A stretch of 64,000 nucleotides of DNA from Sphingobium sp. SYK-6. Its GTDB lineage: Bacteria > Pseudomonadota > Alphaproteobacteria > Sphingomonadales > Sphingomonadaceae. The notes under the pieces were generated by a model. That model was not told the origin of the DNA. It saw only the letters and a program-made list of their open reading frames with translations, and made no database searches. Numbering within the stretch: position 1 is the stretch's first letter; each line of letters starts with the position of its first letter. The stretch covers positions 1,674,001 through 1,738,000 of the forward strand of contig NC_015976.1 in NCBI RefSeq assembly GCF_000283515.1. The letters are read 5' to 3'. Both the position numbers and the translations under genes were made by a program. This document shows, one piece after another, positions 45,785 through 56,816 of the stretch.

Positions 45785-46489
45785 CTATGTGTCGAGGACG
45801 AACCGCGCTCCCGCCTCGGCGTGAATGATCGTGCTGTCATAGATGGGCAGCACATTGGCATGGACGTCGACGACGAGATCCAGCTCGGTGCAGGCAAGGA
45901 CGACGGCCTGCACATCCTCCTTCGCGATGTCGGTCAGCTCCGACTTCATGTAGCGCTCGGCATCGCGCGTCACCTTGCCGGCGGCCAGCTCCTCATAGAC
46001 CATGCGGTCGATCCGCTGCGCCAGCTCCGCATCGGCGGGAAGCAGGCTGACGCCGCCCGCAGAGACGAGATGCTGGCGATAATCCCGGTCCATCATCACG
46101 TTGCTGGTGCCGACGAGCGCGACGGACTTCGCCGCATCCGCCTTCAGCCGGGCGCCGATCTCGTCGATGATGTGGATGATCGGGATATCGACCATCTCCT
46201 GGATCTGCGGCACGACCTTGTGCAGGCTGTTCGCGCAGATCATCAGCGCCTGCGCGCCGCCCGCTTCCAGCCGGCGAGCCGCGCCCACCATATGGCCCGC
46301 ACCGCAGGCCCAGTCATTGGCCGATGCGCAGCGCGCCACATCGGCGAAATCCAGGCTGTCGATCAGCAAGGTGGCGCTGTGCAGCCCGCCCAGCTCGCGC
46401 TGCACGGCGCGGTTGATGAGGTCATAATAGCGGGCGGTGGACGTCCAGGAGATGCCACCGATGAGGCCGAGTTTCTTCATGGCGCCCAT
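45785..46489 (-). CDS. Aspartate/glutamate racemase family protein, altered first catalytic site
   Basis: 234 aa. KLGLIGGISWTSTARYYDLIN is the family N-terminus, and the second catalytic Cys is present in VVLACTELDLVV near residue 195. The first site, PCNTAH in aspartate racemases and CTNTMH in E. coli YgeA, reads CANSLH here, with Ala at the position of the catalytic Cys/Thr. That would impair two-base racemisation, so the enzyme may act as an isomerase/decarboxylase-like or non-catalytic member. ATG 46480 (MKKLGL) may be the true start. It lies 78 bp after pntB. Confidence 0.83.
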   Translation of the reverse strand: MGAMKKLGLIGGISWTSTARYYDLINRAVQRELGGLHSATLLIDSLDFADVARCASANDWACGAGHMVGAARRLEAGGAQALMICANSLHKVVPQIQEMVDIPIIHIIDEIGARLKADAAKSVALVGTSNVMMDRDYRQHLVSAGGVSLLPADAELAQRIDRMVYEELAAGKVTRDAERYMKSELTDIAKEDVQAVVLACTELDLVVDVHANVLPIYDSTIIHAEAGARFVLDT

Positions 46490-46567
46490 TGTTCGACGAA
46501 AGCAGGCGGAATGGCAAGCCGCGCGGGCATGCCGCCGGTCGCGCCTGTGCCGGCGTTGGCCGGTCCC

Positions 46568-47989
46568 TCAGTGGCCCAGCGCTTTCACGATATCCTCGAC
46601 CATCTTCTTGGCGTCGGCGAGCAGCATCATCGTGTTGTCCATGTAGAAGACGTCATTGTCGACGCCGGCATAGCCGACGCCGCCCATGGACCGCTTCACG
46701 AACAGCACGGTTCTGGCATTGGCCACGTCGAGAATCGGCATGCCGTAGATCGGCGAGGACTTGTCCGTACGGGCCGCGGGATTGGTGACGTCGTTCGCGC
46801 CGATGACGAAGGCGATGTCGGTCTGGGCGAAAGCGCTGTTGATATCCTCCAGCTCGAAGACTTCGTCATAGGGCACGTTCGCCTCGGCGAGCAGGACGTT
46901 CATGTGCCCGGGCATCCGGCCGGCGACCGGGTGGATCGCATAGCGCACGCTCACGCCTTGCGCCTTCAGCATGTCGGCCATTTCCCGCAGCGCATGCTGG
47001 GCCTGGCTGACCGCCATGCCATAGCCCGGCACGATGATGACGCTTTCCGCCTGCTTCATGAGGAAAGCGGCATCCTCGGCCGATCCGCGCTTCCAGGGGC
47101 GCTGCTCCTTTGCCTCGCCATCGCTGCCGCCGGACGCTTCCGCGCCGAAGCCGCCGGCAATGACGGAGAAGAAGCTGCGGTTCATCGCCCGGCACATGAT
47201 GTAGCTGAGGATCGCGCCTGAGGAGCCGACCAGCGCGCCGGTGATGATCATCGCGCTGTTTTCCAGCGTGAAGCCCATCGCAGCCGCTGCCCAGCCCGAA
47301 TAGCTGTTCAGCATGGAGACCACGACCGGCATGTCCGCCCCGCCGATGGGGATGATGAGCAGGAAGCCGATGACGAAGGAGAGCGCGAGCACGAGCCAGA
47401 AATCAACCGGATATTGCCCGTGCCAGAAGCCGAAGGCGAAGACGCCGATCGCCAGCAGGATCGCGAGATTGATGAGATGGCGCCCGGGCAGCAGGATCGG
47501 CTTGCCGGACATCGTGCCGGCAAGCTTCAGGAAAGCGATGACCGATCCCGAGAAAGTGATCGCGCCGATGGCGACGCCCAGCACCATCTCGATCCGGCTG
47601 GCGCTCTGGATCGCGCCTGTCGCCTCGTCGATGATGCCGAAGGACGCGGGGTTGAGAAAAGCGGCGACGCCGACCACCACCGCAGCCAGCCCGACCAGGC
47701 TGTGAAAGGCCGCGACGAGCTGAGGCATCGCCGTCATCGCAATCCGTCGCGCAACTACGAAGCCGATGGCGCCGCCGATGACGAGCGCGAGGCCGATGCG
47801 GGGCAGGGCGACGGCATCATGCGTGGCGATGGTGGTGCCGACCGCGATGAACATGCCCAGCATGCCGAAGCGATTGCCCGTGCGGCTGGTCTCCGGGCTG
47901 GAGAGTCCGCGCAGCGCGAGGATGAACAGAACGCCCGAGATGAGATAAGCGAGCGCGACCAGCGGCTCGATCGGCAATCCGGAGAGCAT
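46568..47989 (-). CDS. pntB: NAD(P) transhydrogenase subunit beta
   Basis: 473 aa. Nine or so N-terminal membrane helices carry the proton channel (ALVIGGAIGFVVARRIAMTAMPQ by its ends), followed by the NADP-binding domain III with VIIVPGYGMAVSQAQHAL, HPVAGRMPGHMNVLLAEA and VIGANDVTNPAA, all canonical. It uses the proton gradient to make NADPH from NADH. ATG 47989 overlaps the pntA2 stop (TGATG), so the subunits are translationally coupled. A longer upstream frame to 48094 is rejected for this reason. Confidence 0.96.
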   Translation of the reverse strand: MLSGLPIEPLVALAYLISGVLFILALRGLSSPETSRTGNRFGMLGMFIAVGTTIATHDAVALPRIGLALVIGGAIGFVVARRIAMTAMPQLVAAFHSLVGLAAVVVGVAAFLNPASFGIIDEATGAIQSASRIEMVLGVAIGAITFSGSVIAFLKLAGTMSGKPILLPGRHLINLAILLAIGVFAFGFWHGQYPVDFWLVLALSFVIGFLLIIPIGGADMPVVVSMLNSYSGWAAAAMGFTLENSAMIITGALVGSSGAILSYIMCRAMNRSFFSVIAGGFGAEASGGSDGEAKEQRPWKRGSAEDAAFLMKQAESVIIVPGYGMAVSQAQHALREMADMLKAQGVSVRYAIHPVAGRMPGHMNVLLAEANVPYDEVFELEDINSAFAQTDIAFVIGANDVTNPAARTDKSSPIYGMPILDVANARTVLFVKRSMGGVGYAGVDNDVFYMDNTMMLLADAKKMVEDIVKALGH

Positions 47990-48273
47990 CACTTGCGCTC
48001 CTTCTTCTTGTACATCGCGAGCATGCGCCCGGTGACCGCGAAGCCGCCGAAGATGTTGATCGACGCCAGCACCACCCCGACGAAACCGAGCCATTGCCCG
48101 ACGGGGCTTTCCGCCTCGGCCGCGGCGATGAGCGCGCCGACGATGATGACCGAGGAAATCGCGTTGGTGACCGCCATCAGCGGCGTGTGAAGCGCGGGCG
48201 TGACCGACCAGACCACATAATAGCCCACGAAGCAGGCCAGTACGAAAATGGAGAGGATGGCGATGAAATCCAT
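47989..48273 (-). CDS. pntA2: NAD(P) transhydrogenase subunit alpha, membrane part
   Basis: 94 aa. Three hydrophobic segments correspond to domain II of the alpha subunit: [40 protein letters not shown] and [18 protein letters not shown]. In alphaproteobacteria the alpha subunit is split into two genes, as here. ATG 48273 with GGAGAAG nine bases upstream is favoured over a TTG six bases further out. It couples to pntB. Confidence 0.93.
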   Translation of the reverse strand: MDFIAILSIFVLACFVGYYVVWSVTPALHTPLMAVTNAISSVIIVGALIAAAEAESPVGQWLGFVGVVLASINIFGGFAVTGRMLAMYKKKERK

Positions 48274-48395
48274 GGGCAATCTTCTCCTTGCTCGTCCATC
48301 GCGCGCCCTTCGCGGCGGCTTGTCTCCTGTCCGGCGGCGCGCGTCAGGCTGCGCCGGCCGGTGAATCCCTCAGTTGCCGGCCGCCGCCGCGCGGT

Positions 48396-49523
48396 TCAGC
48401 CCAACAACCGCTCGTTGACGATCTGGCCGCCTCGCGTCAGGCGGATGCCCTTCACGATCTCGTCCTCGTCCGGCAGGTCCGGCGCATTTCGCTCCTTGTC
48501 CCAGTAAGCCGAAAGGAAATTGTAGAGATTGCGCGAGAACAGGGCGGCGGCATCCGCGGCGAGGCGGCTCGGCACGTTGCGATGGCCGACGATCTTCACG
48601 CCGTGCCGCTCGACGATCTCGCCCGCCACGGCGCCCTCGACATTGCCGCCTTGCTCGACCGCGAGATCGACGATCACGCTGCCGGGTCGCATCGTGGCGA
48701 TCTGCGCGTCCGAAACGAGGCGCGGGGCAGGGCGACCGGGGATCAGCGCCGTGGTGATGACGATATCCTGCCGGGCGATATGCGCGGAGACCAGCTCGGC
48801 CTGCGCCTTCTGATAGGCGTCCGACATTTCCGAGGCATAGCCGCCCGATCCCTCGCCCTCGATGCCGGCCACCGCGTCCACGAAGACCGGCTTGGCGCCG
48901 AGCGATTCGATCTGCTCCCTCGTGGCGGCACGCACGTCCGTTGCACTGACCTGCGCGCCCAGGCGCCGCCCCGTGGCGATCGCCTGCAGACCCGCCACGC
49001 CGACGCCCATGACGAACAGCCGGGCGGCCGAGATCGTGCCGGCCGCGGTCATCATCATCGGAAAAGCGCGGCCATATTCGCTCGCGGCATCGAGCACTGC
49101 CTTGTAGCCGGCAAGGTTCGACTGGGAGGACAGGATGTCCATGGACTGGGCGCGCGTGATGCGCGGCATGAACTCCATCGCCAGCGCTTCCAGCCCGGTG
49201 GCGGCATAGCCATCCACCCGTGCGCGCTCACGAAGCGGATCGAGCGCGCCGACCAGCAGCGCGCCCGGCGCCGCGCCGGTCAGCGTGGCGGCATCCGGCC
49301 CCTGCACGCACAGCACGATGCCCGCGCCCGTGACGGTCGCGGCGCGATCGCCGAGCGCGGCCCCGGCCGCCTCATAATCCGCATCGGTGATGGAAGCCTG
49401 GAGGCCGGCGCCGGTCTCCACCATGACCTGCGCGCCCAGCGCCGCGAACTTGCGGACGGTTTCCGGGGAAGCGGAGACGCGTTTTTCCCCCGGAGCCGTC
49501 TCGCGAAGAACGGCGATCTTCAT
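48396..49523 (-). CDS. pntA: NAD(P) transhydrogenase subunit alpha, NAD-binding part
   Basis: 375 aa, domain I of the transhydrogenase. MKIAVLRETAPGEKRVSASP is the AlaDh/PNT N-terminus; GVGVAGLQAIATGRRLGAQV near residue 170 is the NAD-binding loop, with DVRAATREQIESLGAK after it. It binds NADH on the cytosolic side and passes hydride to PntB. It is 122 bp upstream of the membrane part; the gap holds no gene. Confidence 0.95.
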   Translation of the reverse strand: MKIAVLRETAPGEKRVSASPETVRKFAALGAQVMVETGAGLQASITDADYEAAGAALGDRAATVTGAGIVLCVQGPDAATLTGAAPGALLVGALDPLRERARVDGYAATGLEALAMEFMPRITRAQSMDILSSQSNLAGYKAVLDAASEYGRAFPMMMTAAGTISAARLFVMGVGVAGLQAIATGRRLGAQVSATDVRAATREQIESLGAKPVFVDAVAGIEGEGSGGYASEMSDAYQKAQAELVSAHIARQDIVITTALIPGRPAPRLVSDAQIATMRPGSVIVDLAVEQGGNVEGAVAGEIVERHGVKIVGHRNVPSRLAADAAALFSRNLYNFLSAYWDKERNAPDLPDEDEIVKGIRLTRGGQIVNERLLG

Positions 49524-49548
49524 GAGCGAAGCGGCTGGGCCGACGCGA

Positions 49549-49680
49549 TCAGGAAATGATCAATATGACGAGGAGCGCCAGAATCGCGGTGATGATCGAG
49601 CCCCACTTCATCAGGGAGACAAAGCCCGTGAAGGTGGAGTTTGCCTGAGTCATGTCCTGCTGTGCCATATGTTCGGTCAT
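49549..49680 (-). CDS. aa3-type cytochrome c oxidase subunit IV-like small protein
   Basis: 43 aa: a short polar N-terminus (MTEHMAQQDMTQANSTFTGF) and one membrane helix (MKWGSIITAILALLVILIIS). This layout matches the bacterial aa3-type oxidase subunit IV family (PF07835), which in other alphaproteobacteria also lies beside the transhydrogenase genes. The oxidase core genes are not in the window. It ends 26 bp before pntA and probably leads that operon. It is below usual gene-finding size limits. Confidence 0.8.
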   Translation of the reverse strand: MTEHMAQQDMTQANSTFTGFVSLMKWGSIITAILALLVILIIS

Positions 49681-49845
49681 CCCTGTTTCATCTCTCCGGA
49701 CCTGTCTTAGCGGCAAGAATTCGCGCTCTCAAGCCGATTGAGGAGCCGTTTGCCGGCTGACGAAATGCCCCGATCGGCTTGCGCTTAATCCGCTCTTTAC
49801 CTGCCGTCTTTATCAGCAGCCCCGGGGCACGTGCAGGAAGAGAGA

Positions 49846-51294
49846 ATGAGCGACGCGGAAAATCCACTTCTCTTGCTGGTCGATGACGAGCCGGCGCAGC
49901 GGCGCCTGAACGTCGCGATGGCCGGTCGCGCCGGTTGGCGGACGATCTGCGCGAACAGCGCGGAGGATGCGCTGGCCGCGCTCGGCACGCGCGAAGGCAT
50001 GCGTCTCTCGGCGGTGATCGTGGACGACTGGACCGAAGGGCTCGAGGCGACGGCACTCATCCGCGCCATTCACGAACGCCGGCCGACGCTCCCCGTGCTC
50101 ATACTCACCGCCAATGGCTCGGCCGCCAAGGCGGTGGAAGCGATGCGCGCGGGCGCCCATGATTTCCTCATCAAGCCAATCGCGCCGGACAGTCTCCTTG
50201 CCGCGCTGCAGGCCGTGCTCAGCCATCCCACCTCGGCCGGCGAGTTGCGCCCGCTCACCGAAAAGATCCGAGCCCCGCTCGGCTTTGACGAGATCGTCGG
50301 TTCCTCGCCGACGTTCCGCGCGGCGCTCGCCATCGCGGCCAAGGCAGCGCGCGCCCGCGTGCCGATCCTCATTGAAGGGGAGAGTGGTGTCGGCAAGGAA
50401 GTGATCGCGCATGCGATTCATGCCGCAAGTCCGCGCGCGCGGCTGCCGCTCGTCACGGTCAATTGCGGCGCCATTCCGGCAAATCTCGTCGAATCGGACC
50501 TGTTCGGCCATGAGCGCGGTGCGTTCACGGGCGCGTTCGACCGGCATGTCGGCAAGTTCAGCGTCGCCAATGGCGGCACCATCTTCCTTGACGAGATCAG
50601 CGAACTGCCGCTCGAAGCGCAAGTGAAACTGCTGCGCGCGCTGCAGGATGGCGAGATCCAGCCTGTGGGCGCGCGCATGCCGAGCCAAGTGGACGTGCGC
50701 GTGATCGCCGCGACCAACAAGCGCCTGATCGACGAAGTGGAAGCGGGGCGGTTCCGCGAGGACCTCTATTACCGGCTCAACGTCGTCCAGCTCACCATCC
50801 CGCCGCTGCGCGAGCGCGCTGGCGACATTCCCGCCCTTGCGCGCCACCTGCTGGACCGCATCGGGGCGCAGCCCGGCATGCGCAGCCTCGGCATCACGAG
50901 CGATGCGCTGGGCCTGCTCTCCCGCCATGACTGGCCCGGCAATGTCCGGCAGCTCCACAACACCCTGTTCCGCGCGGCCGTGCTGTGCGAGGGCGATGCG
51001 CTGACCGCAGCCGATTTCCCCCAGCTCGCGGGCCAGATCGAGAATGTCGCGGCCCGGAGCGACCGCCGGGGCGTGACGCCCATCGTGCGCAATGCGCAGG
51101 AAAACGGCATCGGGGTGACGCTGTACGAGGCCAACGGCCATCTGCGCGCGCTGGCCGATATCGAGGCGGACGTCATCCGGCTCGCCATCGGCCATTATCG
51201 CGGCCGCATGACCGAAGTCGCGCGGCGCCTCGGTATCGGACGCTCGACGCTGTACCGCAAGCTCGCCGAACTGGGGATCGACACGGCCGCCTGA
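49846..51294 (+). CDS. NtrC-family sigma-54-dependent response regulator
   Basis: 482 aa. The receiver domain has the acidic pair at residues 13-14, the phospho-acceptor Asp at 60 or 61, Thr88 and Lys110. The AAA+ domain has Walker A GESGVGKE (178-185), the sigma-54 contact GAFTGA (225-230) and Walker B IFLDEISEL. A Fis-type helix-turn-helix closes it (MTEVARRLGIGRSTLYRKL). It should therefore activate sigma-54 promoters on phosphorylation. No sensor kinase gene is adjacent, so the input is unknown. ATG 49846 follows AGGAAGAGAG; GTG 49831 is an alternative. Confidence 0.92.
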   Translation: MSDAENPLLLLVDDEPAQRRLNVAMAGRAGWRTICANSAEDALAALGTREGMRLSAVIVDDWTEGLEATALIRAIHERRPTLPVLILTANGSAAKAVEAMRAGAHDFLIKPIAPDSLLAALQAVLSHPTSAGELRPLTEKIRAPLGFDEIVGSSPTFRAALAIAAKAARARVPILIEGESGVGKEVIAHAIHAASPRARLPLVTVNCGAIPANLVESDLFGHERGAFTGAFDRHVGKFSVANGGTIFLDEISELPLEAQVKLLRALQDGEIQPVGARMPSQVDVRVIAATNKRLIDEVEAGRFREDLYYRLNVVQLTIPPLRERAGDIPALARHLLDRIGAQPGMRSLGITSDALGLLSRHDWPGNVRQLHNTLFRAAVLCEGDALTAADFPQLAGQIENVAARSDRRGVTPIVRNAQENGIGVTLYEANGHLRALADIEADVIRLAIGHYRGRMTEVARRLGIGRSTLYRKLAELGIDTAA

Positions 51295-51309
51295 CGGCCG
51301 GCCGGCCGC

Positions 51310-53328
<2,019 letters not shown>

Positions 53329-53532
53329 TCACCAGCGCAAGCGCCGCGGTCATAGAGACGCAAGGAAGGCCGGCGGGTGCGTATCCTCTCTCTCCCGGCA
53401 GACCGGGCTACACGTCTCGGCGCAAAACAGCCTCAAAATTGCGTTAAGCGCAAGTTATTGTGTTTCCGGCCGAAACTCTCCGCGCCGATGGTCGTTTCGC
53501 TCTCGCCCAACATATGGAGGGAGCATATTATC

Positions 53533-54390
53533 ATGAAGACATCATTGTTTGCGTCATTATCGGCCGTGCTGATCGCTGGCGCGGCCGTGCCGGCGCTTGC
53601 ACAGCAGGGAGACGCGACCCGGGACTGGACCGGGCCATATGTGGGGGGATCTCTGGGACTAAGCTGGCAACCGAATTTCGACCGTGACACGCTGGAACGC
53701 CTGACCTTCGATACGAATGGCGACGGCAATTTCGGCGACACGGTCTTCACGCCCACGGGTGGCGATGCGTTCAGCCCCGGATTCTGCCGCGGCAGGGCCT
53801 ATGGCGCGACGCCCGGCTCCTGCGGCGGCGACAAGGACAAGCGCGTCGCCTGGTCGATCCATGCCGGCTATGACATGCAGTTCGGCAACATCGTGGTCGG
53901 CGGCATCGTCGAAGGTGGCCGCTCCATGATCGGCAATGCCGTCAGCGGCTTCAGCACGACGCCCGCCAGCTATGTGATGGCACGCCGGATCGACTGGGAC
54001 GCCAATGCCCGGCTGCGCGCCGGCTATGCGCTCGGCACCGGCACGCTCGTCTACGGCACCGGAGGCCTCGCTTATGCCAAGGTGAAGAACAACTTTGCCA
54101 CCAGCAACACGTTCAACAGCTTCACCGAGAGCAACACCAGCGCGGATGAATGGGGCTGGACGGCCGGCGGCGGCGTGGAACAGCGCATTACCGACAATTT
54201 CTCGCTCGGCGTGCTGTATCGCTACACGCGCTTCAACACCGACGGTCACACGGTGCGCGCGGGTCAGGGCTCGCCGGCCTCGACCACCAATCCGTTCGTC
54301 ATCACGCCGGCGGGTTATACCGACATCCAGCGCACGAACGACGTGTTCGATCACCAGACCGTGCGCGTGACGGCGAGCTATCGCTTCTGA
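53533..54390 (+). CDS. Outer membrane beta-barrel protein (Omp25/RopB-like)
   Basis: 285 aa. A signal peptide (about residues 1-23, ending ALAQQ) precedes WTGPYVGGSLGLSW, the common first strand of alphaproteobacterial Omp25/RopB barrels. An insert with a Cys pair follows, then HAGYDMQFGNIVVGGIVEGG, LRAGYALGTGTLVYGTGGLAYA, GGGVEQRITDNFSLGVLYRY (quoted in parts) and a terminal VTASYRF with the C-terminal Phe required for Bam recognition. It is an eight-stranded porin-like or structural outer-membrane protein. The GGAGGG run before ATG 53533 fixes the start. Confidence 0.88.
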   Translation: MKTSLFASLSAVLIAGAAVPALAQQGDATRDWTGPYVGGSLGLSWQPNFDRDTLERLTFDTNGDGNFGDTVFTPTGGDAFSPGFCRGRAYGATPGSCGGDKDKRVAWSIHAGYDMQFGNIVVGGIVEGGRSMIGNAVSGFSTTPASYVMARRIDWDANARLRAGYALGTGTLVYGTGGLAYAKVKNNFATSNTFNSFTESNTSADEWGWTAGGGVEQRITDNFSLGVLYRYTRFNTDGHTVRAGQGSPASTTNPFVITPAGYTDIQRTNDVFDHQTVRVTASYRF

Positions 54391-54455
54391 GGCAAGCCGC
54401 GCCATGAGGGGCAGGTGGAGGGCTGAGCCTTCCACCTCCTCCAGCCAGGCAAAAG

Positions 54456-54483
54456 AAAAGGGGCCGTCCAGCGGCCCCTTTTT
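54456..54483. terminator. Bidirectional intrinsic terminator
   Basis: AAAAGGGGCCG (54456-54466), loop TCCAG and CGGCCCC followed by TTTTT (54472-54483). The A-tract on the other side makes it work for both the outer-membrane gene and the convergent gcrA. Confidence 0.85.
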
Positions 54484-54505
54484 CATGTTCAGATGCCGTC
54501 GCGCA

Positions 54506-55207
54506 TCAACGCACGCGCGGGCCACCATAAGGCAAGGGCGGGGGCGGGCGGCGCGTGCCGCGCGGCAGCTGCGCCTGATAAGCGCGACCGCAATGCTCGA
54601 CGCAATAAGGGAATCCCGGATTCACCTTTTCGCCGCAGAAATGGAAGTCCGGCTCGCCCGGATGGCCGAGCGGCCATTTGCAGATCCGCTCGTTGAGATC
54701 GAGCAGGCTGGTCTTGTCGGCGATCTCGGCGCTGGGCTTGGCCGGCACGAGCCGGCGCGGGGGAGCGGGCGGGATGGGCTGCTGCATGTCGCCCGGGCCC
54801 TGACGCAGGAAGCCGCCGGGGCCCACGGACACGATTCGCGGCTGGGGCGGCGGCGGCGGCGCTTCGGCAGCGGCGACCGGCGCGGGGGCAGCAGGCTGCG
54901 GCGCAGGCCGCGCTTCCACCACGGGGGGGGCCTTGGGCTGGGGCCGCGCGGCGCGGCTTTCCTCGACCGGCGCGGGCTCGACCTTGGCAGGCGCTGCGGC
55001 GGCCTTGCGGGCCTGCGGCGTCGCGGCGGGCTTGGCCGGATCAGTGGCCTTGACCGGGGAGGGGCGGGCCTGAAGCCCCAGGCGATGGGCCTTGCCGATC
55101 ACGGCGTTGCGGCTCACGCCGCCCAGTTCCTCGGCGATCTGACTGGCGGTCATACCGCGTTCCCACATCTGCCTGAGCTGCTCGATGCGTTCGTCTGTCC
55201 AGGACAT
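54506..55207 (-). CDS. gcrA: GcrA family cell cycle regulator
   Basis: 233 aa, longer than the usual 170 or so. The N-terminal helix-turn-helix (MSWTDERIEQLRQMWERG, ASQIAEELGGVSRNAVIGKAHRLGL in parts) is nearly invariant in GcrA, which binds GANTC-methylated promoters with sigma-70. A Pro/Ala-rich linker of about 100 residues follows, including a run of prolines. The C-terminal zinc-like domain has ICKWPLGHPGEPDFHFCG and YCVEHCGRAYQ. ATG 55207 is the conserved start; the longer frame upstream is rejected. It implies a CcrM-GcrA cell-cycle circuit. Confidence 0.95.
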   Translation of the reverse strand: MSWTDERIEQLRQMWERGMTASQIAEELGGVSRNAVIGKAHRLGLQARPSPVKATDPAKPAATPQARKAAAAPAKVEPAPVEESRAARPQPKAPPVVEARPAPQPAAPAPVAAAEAPPPPPQPRIVSVGPGGFLRQGPGDMQQPIPPAPPRRLVPAKPSAEIADKTSLLDLNERICKWPLGHPGEPDFHFCGEKVNPGFPYCVEHCGRAYQAQLPRGTRRPPPPLPYGGPRVR

Positions 55208-55369
55208 GACTATTCCTTCTCGTGAAGCAGGCCATATGGGGGCGACCCGCCAAAAGGTCAAATGACCAGTGCATGGCGGATGCCAGAAGGCTCGCGGGAC
55301 CTGCTCACCACCCAGTGCGCCGCCCGCTGACCGGTTGCCGATCGAAACGGGACGCGATAGGGGCGGTGC

Positions 55370-56212
55370 ATGGCCGACCAGAACCCGCTGCCCCCGTCCG
55401 CATCCCTCATCCGGCACGAGCCCGGCGTTCCGGTGATCCGCAACGTCAACTGGGCCGGCATGAACGCGCTCTACATGAAGGAAGTGCGCCGGTTCATGAA
55501 GGTGCAGCTGCAGACCGTCTGGGCTCCGGCGCTGACGACACTGCTGTTTCTGGTGATCTTCACGGTGGCTCTGGGACGCGGCGGCATCCAGGTGATGGGC
55601 GTGCCCTTCGCCGATTTCGTGGCGCCCGGGCTCATCATCATGGGGATGGTGCAGAACAGCTTCCAGAATTCCACGACTGCCCTGCTCTCCGCGAAAGTGC
55701 AGGGCACCATCGTGGATTATCTGATGCCACCCATCTCATCGGGCGAACTACTCTTCGCGCTCGTGGCCTCGTCGGTCACCCGATCGCTGTTCGTGGGCTT
55801 CACCATCTGGGTTGCGATGATGTTCTGGCCCGGCGTGCATGTCATGCCCCATCATCTCTGGGCGGTTCTCTTCTTCGGCATCGCCGGATCGGCCATGCTC
55901 GCGCTGCTGGGCATCCTGACCGCCATCTGGGCCGAGAAATTCGATCATGCGGCCGCCGTCGGCAATTTCGTGGTGGCGCCGCTCTCGCTGCTGTCCGGCA
56001 CATTCTATTCCATGGATCATGTGGCGCCGGTCTTCCGCGCCATCAGCCATGTGAACCCGTTCTTCTACGCCATTTCGGGCTTTCGCTACGGCTTCCTGGC
56101 AGCGGCCGATTCGCCGCTGCTGGTCGGCGTTGCCGTTATGCTGGGGCTCAATCTCGCGCTGACGCTGATCTGCTATCGCGGGCTGAGTCAGGGCTGGAAG
56201 ATCAAGGCCTGA
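55370..56212 (+). CDS. ABC-2 type transporter permease
   Basis: 280 aa with six hydrophobic segments. NALYMKEVRRFMKVQLQTVWAP is the amphipathic coupling helix of the ABC-2 family; PGLIIMGMVQNSFQNSTTALL, GTIVDYLMPPISSGELL and PLSLLSGTFYSMDHVAP are typical of the YadH/NodJ group that exports polysaccharides or drugs. The ATPase partner is not adjacent. A polysaccharide cluster begins 3 kb downstream, but no link is shown. Confidence 0.87.
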   Translation: MADQNPLPPSASLIRHEPGVPVIRNVNWAGMNALYMKEVRRFMKVQLQTVWAPALTTLLFLVIFTVALGRGGIQVMGVPFADFVAPGLIIMGMVQNSFQNSTTALLSAKVQGTIVDYLMPPISSGELLFALVASSVTRSLFVGFTIWVAMMFWPGVHVMPHHLWAVLFFGIAGSAMLALLGILTAIWAEKFDHAAAVGNFVVAPLSLLSGTFYSMDHVAPVFRAISHVNPFFYAISGFRYGFLAAADSPLLVGVAVMLGLNLALTLICYRGLSQGWKIKA

Positions 56213-56260
56213 GCGCAGCCCGCCATCGCCCGCAGCGGGCGGCGCTTCATCCCTGACGAA

Positions 56261-56671
56261 TCAGTGCCAGCGGCTCGCGCCCAGCGCATAGCCTCCGTCG
56301 GCCTTCCGCTCGAACAGCGCATCGATCGCCGGATGATCGATCGGATCCCCGGTCTCGTCCGCCACCAGATTCTGCTGGCTGACATAAGCGACATAGCTGG
56401 ATTCGCCGTTATCCGCGAACAGATGATAGAAAGGCTGGTCGCGGGGCGGACGGGCGGCCACCGGAATCGCCTCATACCATTCCTCGCTGTTGGCGAAGAC
56501 CGGATCGATATCGAACACCACACCGCGAAAGCCGAACATGCGGTGCCGCACTGTGTCTCCGATGCGGAAACGGGCATGCGCGATGCGTGGCGCCGCGCCG
56601 AGCGCGCCCGGAAGGGCCGCCGCAAGCTCGGGAGGAATGGCGTTGCGCTTGTCGTTGGGCGATTGCTTCAT
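56261..56671 (-). CDS. hspQ: Heat shock protein HspQ (YccV-like)
   Basis: 136 aa. ARFRIGDTVRHRMFGFRGVVFDIDP, then YHLFADNGESSYVAYVSQQNL, form the hemimethylated-DNA-binding (YccV) domain of HspQ; in E. coli it is a substrate-modulating adaptor of Lon and interacts with DnaA. An N-terminal extension of about 30 residues is usual in alphaproteobacteria. It converges with the ABC-2 permease (48 bp apart) and is divergent from the tRNA-Ser 145 bp away. Confidence 0.9.
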   Translation of the reverse strand: MKQSPNDKRNAIPPELAAALPGALGAAPRIAHARFRIGDTVRHRMFGFRGVVFDIDPVFANSEEWYEAIPVAARPPRDQPFYHLFADNGESSYVAYVSQQNLVADETGDPIDHPAIDALFERKADGGYALGASRWH

Positions 56672-56816
56672 GTGACATGATTTAGTGCGGCTTCGACCAA
56701 GCGCAAGTTTTACCGCGCGGGGCGCTTGGCAAAGCGAAGATCATCCGCTAACAGCGCGCGCTCAGCATCCGCCGGACGGGCCGCCAGGCGCGTCATTCAC
56801 GGCAACATGCCTCTGC

